Assembly (NCBI GenBank): GCA_947625075.1
Contig: CANQMY010000076.1
Span: 1 to 5,850, forward strand
Direction: 5' to 3'
Source of the DNA: an uncultured Clostridia bacterium
GTDB lineage: Bacteria; Bacillota; Clostridia; TANB77; CAG-508
Length of the DNA: 5,850 nucleotides
A program made the position numbers and the translations under genes. Positions 1-5,850 of this stretch are shown one piece after another; the first letter of the stretch is position 1; every line of letters begins with the position of its first letter. Under the pieces are notes generated by a model. The model was not told the origin of the DNA and made no database searches. It saw only the letters and a program-made list of their open reading frames with translations.

Positions 1-742
1 GGAAATTAACTACATTTCCACTCTTATCTAAAAATTTTATATTTGTTCCATCTATTCCTGTTAGTTTATATGTAGCAAATGCAGGACAATTTGGATAGTT
101 AATAGCATTAATTCCTGCTAATTCATTATATAAAATTTTCTTTGCATCTTTTATAGCTTCTGTAAGCTGTGCTGTTTGAACATCTATTTTATATGGTCCA
201 ACTGTATAAGTTTTATCAGTTTGATCAACCAATACTTTACTATTTCCTATATCAGTTGTAACATTAATTTTATTTCCACCATTTAATATTCCATAATAAA
301 ATTGAGCAAATTGATTTGATCTTGCAACTAATATATTTGCATCTGTTGGACTAGTTGTATTTCCAGTATAATCTGCAAGTAATTCTATAAAGCCTTGTAA
401 ACCACTAAATTGTCTAGTAGACCAAACAATATCTTGAATTCTTTGACTATCCCATATACCAGTTTGAACTGCTGTATAAACTGCAAATGCAACACTTTGT
501 TCTAAATCTTTTTCTCCAACTTTATTATAATTTACAAATCTTGTTGCAGCATTCATTCCTTCTACATTTCTTACTGAATAACTTTTGTTGTGGTTTATAC
601 AAAATATATGATCATCATATAAATAAGGATGTGATTTAGATCCTGGAAGAGAAAAACCTAAAACAGATTTACTCATAGATAATACTATTGTTATAATTAT
701 TATCATTAGTAATGCTTTAATTTTTTTACTTTTTAATTCCAA
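1..742 (-). CDS. Secreted surface protein, N-terminal part, with candidate thioester (Cys-Gln) adhesin domain; runs off the left edge
   Basis: This is an open frame of 247 codons from a TTG start, with no stop before the window edge, so the C-terminus is missing. The start was chosen because AAAGGAG (751-757) lies 8 bases upstream; the internal ATG at codon 13 has no such site and would remove the basic n-region. Residues 1-29 form a signal peptide (several Lys, an Ile/Leu-rich core at about 11-22, likely cut near VLG/FS). Cys48 sits in an F-C-I-N-H context, and Gln93 sits in V-Q-T-G-I-W. Gram-positive thioester domains (TQXA/TED) join a Cys to the Gln of a T-Q-x-A-I-W-like motif and use the bond to attach covalently to host targets. 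The match here is partial: Val replaces Thr, Gly replaces Ala, and the spacing is 45 residues. Later come a T-V-G-P-Y-K-I-D segment (about 180-187), perhaps the start of a beta domain, and a second Cys (219). Presence of a gene is near certain; the adhesin function is inference. It follows the large surface-protein gene by 15 bases and is probably in its operon. Confidence 0.85.
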   Translation of the reverse strand, partial: MELKSKKIKALLMIIIITIVLSMSKSVLGFSLPGSKSHPYLYDDHIFCINHNKSYSVRNVEGMNAATRFVNYNKVGEKDLEQSVAFAVYTAVQTGIWDSQRIQDIVWSTRQFSGLQGFIELLADYTGNTTSPTDANILVARSNQFAQFYYGILNGGNKINVTTDIGNSKVLVDQTDKTYTVGPYKIDVQTAQLTEAIKDAKKILYNELAGINAINYPNCPAFATYKLTGIDGTNIKFLDKSGNVVNF

Positions 743-750
743 CTCTCTTA

Positions 751-757
751 CTCCTTT
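751..757 (-). promoter_or_regulatory. Ribosome-binding site of the downstream TTG-start gene
   Basis: The minus strand reads AAAGGAG, 8 bases before the TTG at 742. It directly abuts the stop codon of the preceding gene (758-760). This site decides the choice of the non-ATG start. Its position suggests that ribosomes ending on the long gene can start the next one, which is inferred translational coupling. Confidence 0.85.
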
Positions 758-3700
758 CTATATAATATTATACATTTTATTTATTATATGTTTTTTAATT
801 TCATAAACTGCTACAGCAATTATTGATAATATTCCTAAAGTAATTCCTGTAAATGATGCTACTTCTCTACCTGTTGCCATTCCAATTACTAAATCCGCAG
901 CTGATTTATTTTTTCCATCTTCTTCTGATGCATCTGATGATACATCTCCTGAAGCATAATCTTTATCTACTAATCCAAGTTCATTATAAGATACTAAAAT
1001 TTCTGCTGTATTTCTAACTGTTCCTGTGTTTTCATCTGACATCTTTCTACTTAATACTAGTTTTACTGTCTTTGTTTCTCCAGGATTAATTATAGTATTT
1101 GCTAAACTTGTATTATATGCATCACCATCTTGACTTAAATACCAACTACTATTTAATTCTGAACTAAATGTCATTCCTTGTGGTATATGGTCTACTATTG
1201 ATTTTGCATATCCAGCAACTTGACCATTATTTTTTATTGATATTGTATATTCTACTAATACTGTTGCAAAGTCTACATTAGCTGTAGCAAGTTCTACTTT
1301 TGCAACTGATAAAACATTATAGTCATAAACTTTTGTTTCTGCTTTAGTATTAGTTACTGTAATTCTTGTAATTGCTTTGCTAATATCTAAATCGAAAGTT
1401 GAACCTTTAACTAATCCTAAATCTATATTATAAATATTTGCGTCTTCAACATGTATATCATCTGTAGCTGCAACTGATTTATCTGCTAACTTAGCAGCAA
1501 CGAAATCAGAATTTTCTGCATCAGATAATCCTTCTACTTTATAGTCTGCAAGTTCATAAGTAACATCATCATATTCGACAACTACTATATATACTCCTGG
1601 AACTACATTTACAAATGTATATCTTCCAGAATTATTAGTTGTTTCAACTTGTTCATTTTCTTTTACATCTAACGCAATTTTTCCTGACTTTTTATCTAAT
1701 AATTTAACTGTTACTCCTGATAAGTTAGTTTCTGATTCTTCTTTTCTTCCATTTGAGTTTTCGTCAACCCAAACACTTCCACTAATTTTATATGTTCCTT
1801 CTTCTGTTTGTCTATTGTCTTCTACATATTCTTCTCCAGATCCTTCTTCTCCCACTTCTGGTTCAGTACTTGGTCCAGCAGAATTCTGTGAAGTTCCTAC
1901 TATTGTATGACTTAAAGTATTTGTTTCAGCATCTATGTCTCCAAGAGATATTGTTGCTTTATTTTCAATTTTTAATATTCTTCCTTCTTGTAAAGCATAA
2001 GGTTCTGTTATTATTGTTAATCTTGCTGAACTATTTGGAGCAATTTCCATTTGTGCAGTTATATTTCTTGCACTTGCATTTATTTGTTTTTCACCATTTA
2101 TATCTTGCACTTTATATCCAATAACTCTTAAACCTTCTGGTATAGTATCATTTATATCAACAATTGCTACTTCACTGCTTGAATTTTGTATGTTTATATA
2201 ATATTCAAGTTCATCTGTATCATTTAAAGTACTTTGTTCAATATTACTTGTAAGAGATGCTTTAACCATATAACTAATTAAATTGTACTTTAATGTTTCT
2301 AGATTTTCCTTTTCCATTTCATCACAATCAATAGTTGCCTTTATATCTACTTGCTTATTTTCACTTACATTATTTACTTGCATACCTATATAAATTCCAT
2401 CTGTTGCACCACCTCTTAAAGTAGGATTTGTATATGTAATTGTATTTGTTTTTTCATCATATTCATAATCAGTATCTGAGTTATTTTGTATTTTAGTAAC
2501 TTTAAATTCTTTTGGAATAGTTAATGTTGCTTTAATATTATTTTTCGTTTTATAGTTTGCATTTGCAATTTCTAGATAATAATCAATTTCATCTCCAGCT
2601 TTTAAAGTTCTTTCTGTTTTATTAGAAGATACTGTTCCTAAAATATTTCCTTCTACAATATTAAGTATTGTTTCTTTATTAATGTTTTCTTCTATTTCAT
2701 CAGCAATAATATTAGCAACTATTTTTTGCTCTTTAATTTCTTTTTCTTCTCCAGATAATATTTTTGTAACTAATAATTTATAATCAATAGATTTTTCTTC
2801 TCCAACATCTATTGTATCTATAACATTTTGTAATTCTTTTGTTTCTGAGTCATATTGATAAGTTGGAAGATCTGTCATATCTGTTACTAATTCTGCTACT
2901 GATATTCCATCTGGCAATGTAATATTTACTTTTACATTTTTAGCAACTTCTTTTCCAGTATTTTTTAATTTTAATGTATATGTAAATAATTCTCTTTCCT
3001 TTACATTTGATCCATTTTCTATTTTTACTCCAGTATTTAAATTATTTAATTCTACATTTGGTGTTATTACAGGTATTTCTCCTGTAGTTATTCCAACTGC
3101 TTTTGCTAATACAACATTTTGTTTACTTCCTTCTTCTGCACCATTATTATAATATACTGCATAAGATGCTTTAGAAGTATTGCCATATTCTAATCCTGTT
3201 GGAACTTCAATATTGTAACTAAAATTAATATTTGTTCCATTAGATACATTTCCTAAAACTACAATTTTATACAATTTAGCATCTTGTGAAAAATCTTTTG
3301 TCCAAGATGTTCCATCAATTGTTTCATTTACATTATTGCTATAATATATTTCTGATTCTACTCCTGTTACGCTTAATGCGTCAGTAATTATTGTATCAAA
3401 GTTTGATCCTAAATCTACACCATTTGCATTTTTATTTCCGCTTGTTGGTATTGTTCCTAAAATAGTTAATCCAACTCCATCATATCCTAAATTATTTACA
3501 ACTGTTCCAGATATAGTAGCCTTATTTTCTAATGTATCTGTTTTAATTTTAATTATTTGTTCATTTCTTTCTTGTGCTGTTACTTTCTGTCCATATCCTT
3601 CTAATGAATTTGTTGTTATAAATCCTACTGGTGCTATTATTCCAACATTATCTGTAATACTTTTTTGTTCTCCAGTTGCTTCGTTTGAATAATCTAAAGT

Positions 3701-5554
3701 AACTTTTTCTTCTCTTGAAGGTGCTAAATTATCTAATGTTAAATCTGTAACTAATCTTACAACAGTTCCTTCTGATGTAGATTGTGTACTATATTTAGTT
3801 TGAGTTCCATCAAGATTTAATGAAATTTTATTACCTTCTGTTTTTAAGTTTGTTAATTCTAATTCATCTTCATATATTAATCTTGATTCTTTTACATTAA
3901 TTTCTTTTACTTCTTCTGGTAAAGTAATATTAATTTTTGCATTTGAATATAATGCATCACTTATGTCTTTTGTTTGTAATGTAGCAGTTATAATTACATT
4001 TTCATTTTTTACAACTGTTGATAAATTTTGTACATTTATATCAATATTTGCATTTGATTCTGGTTCTACAAGTTTTGAAGTTTTTGTTATTTCTTTTGAA
4101 GAATTTAATTCTTCATCTATGTAACTTTCTATAGTTGCATTAGTTATAAGTTCTGTTAATTCAGAAATCTGCTCTTTGTCATATTCATTATTAGCATTTA
4201 TAACTTTAGAAACTATTAATTCTAAATTTCCTTCTTTAATTATTTTACTTGTTTCTATTATTACTTTTGGTACATTTACTTCAAGTTCTAAGTTATCTTT
4301 TGATATAATTCCTAATTCTGTTCCATCATTTGATAAAACCTTTATCCAACCATCTTCACCTAATATTTCTATTAAGTTTTCTTTATTTATTTTTACTTTT
4401 TTATCTAATATAAAATTACTTGCATCTAAACTATTAAACTTTACATCATTTTCCACAATTTTTAAACTATTTGTTAAATCTTTATAACCAATATTTGTTT
4501 TATAGTTAATTTCATATGGTGTTTCTAATTTATTTTCAGCATATTTTAAATTTGTATACATATATCCTTTGTTTATTTCATCTGTTCCTAGTATTTCTCC
4601 TTCTACATATTTGCCTACTTCATCTTTTAATTCGTAAGTGTTATTTTCTAATATGCCTTTAATTGTATTTCCTTTAACTACTACACTTGATTCTATATTT
4701 GATTCTATTGTAGTTTCATCTATTTGATTATCATAAATATATGTTACATAGTATTCATCATTAGAATTCCATGTAATTTTTCCGTCTGAATTTGGTGTAT
4801 TTTCTTTTGTTATTGTTAATATATCATCTTCATATTTATATGAAATTCCATTTCCTACTACAATAACATTACTTGGTTTATTTTCTCCCAAAGTTGGAAC
4901 ATTTATTTTTATTTCTTTACTTGTATATGGAAGCTTATTGTCTTGCAATCCCTCATTTACTTTAAAGCTTATCATTGTTTTATTTTCATCGAATTTTATA
5001 TATCTAATTAAGCTTTGATTAACAACTTCATTTAATTCTGCTGTCCACTCTAAATGTTCTGTAAGTTTCTTATTAATTTTTCTTTCTTTTCCAGATTTAT
5101 CTACATATATAGTATCTAAGATAACTTCACTATCTCTTCCAAGAATGTCTGAATCAATTAATTCTTCTTTATTTAGTTTAATTGGTATAGAAACATTTAA
5201 TATTTCTCCAGTATTTACTTCATTTAATGTAATAACATTTCCATTAATAGATTTTACATTTAAATCTTCTCTATTAATTATTTCATAATTATTATTCTCA
5301 ATTGTTACTGTTGATTCTTTTAAATATCCTGTTCCAGATACTTTAACATTTAATATTAAATTTCCCTCTTCATTTACATCTAATGCAGTATTATATTCTC
5401 CATTAATACTTGCATTAAATTCAACATTTTCTTGACTAGTTTTTGCATCTTGAGATACTTCTTCTGAAGCATAAACAATAGCAGGCATTATATTTATAGA
5501 TATTAAAATAAATGTTGCAATTGTTGCTGTAATTTTGTTTAAAAGTTTTTGCAT
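758..5554 (-). CDS. Giant exported, membrane-anchored surface protein with DUF11-like repeats and an SdrD_B-like domain (1598 aa)
   Basis: The start is ATG at 5554, with AAGGAGG six bases upstream. Residues 1-29 are a signal peptide (cut likely at VYA/SEE). Residues 30-500 are a beta-rich region I cannot assign; about 394-420 has a G-E-D-G-W-I-K-V turn. Possible diverged repeats start near 517 and 676, the first with I-T-L-P. Clearer DUF11-like units (Y-x-L/I-x-I/L-x-N, then I/L-P-x-x-L/F/I) begin near 852, 985 and 1113. An acidic, Gly/Ser/Pro-containing linker spans 1224-1253. Residues 1254-1385 are SdrD_B/CnaB-like: G-S-V-W-V-D-E-N-S-N-G with E1275 at position 12 of an EF-hand-type loop, then N-S-G-R-Y-T-F and V-P-G-V-Y. 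A last DUF11-like unit (about 1391-1535) holds S-L-A-N-T and I-N-P-G-E-T. A membrane helix (1565-1584) and a basic tail end the protein; there is no LPXTG. Only one Cys (1077) is present. Such repeats usually form stalks on the cell surface. A stalk or adhesin role is inferred; ligand and partners are unknown. Confidence 0.93.
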   Translation of the reverse strand: MQKLLNKITATIATFILISINIMPAIVYASEEVSQDAKTSQENVEFNASINGEYNTALDVNEEGNLILNVKVSGTGYLKESTVTIENNNYEIINREDLNVKSINGNVITLNEVNTGEILNVSIPIKLNKEELIDSDILGRDSEVILDTIYVDKSGKERKINKKLTEHLEWTAELNEVVNQSLIRYIKFDENKTMISFKVNEGLQDNKLPYTSKEIKINVPTLGENKPSNVIVVGNGISYKYEDDILTITKENTPNSDGKITWNSNDEYYVTYIYDNQIDETTIESNIESSVVVKGNTIKGILENNTYELKDEVGKYVEGEILGTDEINKGYMYTNLKYAENKLETPYEINYKTNIGYKDLTNSLKIVENDVKFNSLDASNFILDKKVKINKENLIEILGEDGWIKVLSNDGTELGIISKDNLELEVNVPKVIIETSKIIKEGNLELIVSKVINANNEYDKEQISELTELITNATIESYIDEELNSSKEITKTSKLVEPESNANIDINVQNLSTVVKNENVIITATLQTKDISDALYSNAKINITLPEEVKEINVKESRLIYEDELELTNLKTEGNKISLNLDGTQTKYSTQSTSEGTVVRLVTDLTLDNLAPSREEKVTLDYSNEATGEQKSITDNVGIIAPVGFITTNSLEGYGQKVTAQERNEQIIKIKTDTLENKATISGTVVNNLGYDGVGLTILGTIPTSGNKNANGVDLGSNFDTIITDALSVTGVESEIYYSNNVNETIDGTSWTKDFSQDAKLYKIVVLGNVSNGTNINFSYNIEVPTGLEYGNTSKASYAVYYNNGAEEGSKQNVVLAKAVGITTGEIPVITPNVELNNLNTGVKIENGSNVKERELFTYTLKLKNTGKEVAKNVKVNITLPDGISVAELVTDMTDLPTYQYDSETKELQNVIDTIDVGEEKSIDYKLLVTKILSGEEKEIKEQKIVANIIADEIEENINKETILNIVEGNILGTVSSNKTERTLKAGDEIDYYLEIANANYKTKNNIKATLTIPKEFKVTKIQNNSDTDYEYDEKTNTITYTNPTLRGGATDGIYIGMQVNNVSENKQVDIKATIDCDEMEKENLETLKYNLISYMVKASLTSNIEQSTLNDTDELEYYINIQNSSSEVAIVDINDTIPEGLRVIGYKVQDINGEKQINASARNITAQMEIAPNSSARLTIITEPYALQEGRILKIENKATISLGDIDAETNTLSHTIVGTSQNSAGPSTEPEVGEEGSGEEYVEDNRQTEEGTYKISGSVWVDENSNGRKEESETNLSGVTVKLLDKKSGKIALDVKENEQVETTNNSGRYTFVNVVPGVYIVVVEYDDVTYELADYKVEGLSDAENSDFVAAKLADKSVAATDDIHVEDANIYNIDLGLVKGSTFDLDISKAITRITVTNTKAETKVYDYNVLSVAKVELATANVDFATVLVEYTISIKNNGQVAGYAKSIVDHIPQGMTFSSELNSSWYLSQDGDAYNTSLANTIINPGETKTVKLVLSRKMSDENTGTVRNTAEILVSYNELGLVDKDYASGDVSSDASEEDGKNKSAADLVIGMATGREVASFTGITLGILSIIAVAVYEIKKHIINKMYNII

Positions 5555-5560
5555 TGTAAT

Positions 5561-5567
5561 CCTCCTT
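5561..5567 (-). promoter_or_regulatory. Strong ribosome-binding site of the 1598-residue gene
   Basis: The minus strand reads AAGGAGG, a full match to the anti-Shine-Dalgarno sequence, six bases before the ATG at 5554. It confirms this start, which also gives a complete signal peptide. Confidence 0.93.
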
Positions 5568-5593
5568 ATACTTTACATAATCGTACATCTTCT

Positions 5594-5622
5594 ATTATAC
5601 AATGATTTAGCTTATTTTTCAA
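5594..5622 (-). promoter_or_regulatory. Sigma-A-type promoter of the surface-protein operon
   Basis: On the minus strand, TTGAAA (5617-5622) and TATAAT (5594-5599) are separated by exactly 17 bases. The -10 is perfect and the -35 matches 5 of 6 consensus positions. Transcription should begin near 5587, giving a leader of about 30 bases with no room for a riboswitch. No operator is evident between promoter and start codon. It is the only convincing promoter for the two genes, since the 15-base gap between them leaves no room for another there. Confidence 0.8.
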
Positions 5623-5624
5623 GC

Positions 5625-5659
5625 TTTTTTAGTATTTTTTTATGTATATTTTTTATTTT
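5625..5659 (-). promoter_or_regulatory. A-tract UP-element-like region upstream of the promoter
   Basis: Read on the minus strand, A-runs lie at 5625-5630, 5635-5641, 5649-5654 and 5656-5659, immediately upstream of the -35 box; another at 5615-5619 overlaps it. The first three (5615-5619, 5625-5630, 5635-5641) have centres 10.5 bases apart, about one helical turn. Such tracts bend DNA and can contact the RNA polymerase alpha subunit, so they may raise promoter strength. In AT-rich DNA some of this can arise by chance. Confidence 0.45.
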
Positions 5660-5850
5660 GCACCTATTTAATCATATTATATACTAAAATATTATAAAAT
5701 AAATTTCAATATGCATTATATCAATATTCTTTTTATGTTGCTACGGAAGGACTTAAAGGGTATTTTATATTAAATTTATATTACAATTTTTAACCAATTT
5801 TTTATATTTTTTTGCAATAATTGTTTATATTACGTATTTGCGTAAGTTTT
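5660..5850. other. AT-rich intergenic region without a recognisable gene
   Basis: Stop codons are dense in all frames and I see no coding signature, tRNA or known riboswitch. It holds a TCAATAT direct repeat (5706-5712 and 5721-5727), a TATAAT on the minus strand at 5715-5720 without a good -35, a locally GC-richer stretch at 5738-5760, and an inverted repeat at 5830-5845. The neighbouring gene on the right is outside the window, so its direction is unknown. Confidence 0.6.
5830..5845. repeat. Short inverted repeat TTACG-N6-CGTAA
   Basis: Two perfect 5-base arms flank six bases; a G-T pair could extend the stem to six pairs with a four-base loop. On the plus strand it is followed by G and then at least four T up to the window edge. 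It could be an operator for a dimeric regulator or a weak plus-strand terminator whose T-tract is cut off. Neither can be decided here. Confidence 0.35.

Noticed and set aside
1793..1885. Purine/pyrimidine-skewed stretch with repeated TTCTTCT as a phase-variable microsatellite
   Set aside because: The units are irregular and encode the acidic Glu/Gly/Ser linker. No uniform tract long enough to suggest slippage was seen.
1792..2124. Plus-strand open frame of 110 codons
   Set aside because: It lies wholly antisense to the large gene over the linker and DUF11-like region. Its Leu/Phe-rich product is what the complement of Glu/Lys/Asn-rich codons gives, and no ribosome-binding site precedes it.
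4176..4487. Plus-strand open frame of 103 codons starting with TTG
   Set aside because: It is antisense to the N-terminal part of the large gene, has no ribosome-binding site or promoter, and its composition is that of a shadow frame.
5609..5630. AGCTT-N7-AAGCT followed by six T, resembling a plus-strand terminator
   Set aside because: The stem is only five pairs, no plus-strand gene ends there, and the bases are already explained by the -35 region and A-tracts of the minus-strand promoter.
5715..5720. Second TATAAT on the minus strand as an upstream promoter
   Set aside because: The hexamer at the right distance (TAGCAA) matches the -35 consensus poorly, and TATAAT is frequent by chance in such AT-rich DNA.
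5570..5850. Riboswitch or structured leader upstream of the large gene
   Set aside because: The predicted leader from the best promoter is only about 30 bases, and I recognise no conserved riboswitch core in the longer upstream region.

Overview
The window comes from a very AT-rich Gram-positive bacterium. A low-GC Clostridia-type Firmicute, possibly an uncultured gut lineage, fits best. The reasons are the AT content, a strong AAGGAGG ribosome-binding site, a near-consensus sigma-A promoter, frequent AGA arginine and A/T-ending codons, and secreted surface proteins rich in Asn, Lys, Glu and Ile. The species cannot be named from the sequence.

Everything supportable as coding lies on the minus strand and reads right to left. 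From the right edge, positions 5850-5555 are an AT-rich intergenic region. It carries a TTGAAA-17 bp-TATAAT promoter, a helically phased A-tract array just upstream of it, and a few weak motifs further out. Next is one very long gene (5554-758, 1598 residues) for an exported multi-domain surface protein. It has a signal peptide, a long beta-rich region of unknown family, several DUF11-like repeats, an acidic linker, an SdrD_B/CnaB-like domain with a calcium-binding-type loop, a last DUF11-like domain, and a C-terminal membrane helix with a short basic tail in place of an LPXTG signal.

Only 15 bases after its stop codon a second gene begins with TTG at 742 and runs off the left edge (247 codons visible). 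It encodes another exported protein. Its N-terminal region has a Cys (48) and a later V-Q-T-G-I-W motif (Gln93) that resemble the Cys-Gln pair of Gram-positive thioester adhesin domains.

The two genes look like one operon for cell-surface display: a large membrane-anchored stalk-like protein followed by a candidate thioester adhesin. That they work together is inference from gene order and coupling. No RNA genes, CRISPR array, mobile element or convincing terminator was seen.
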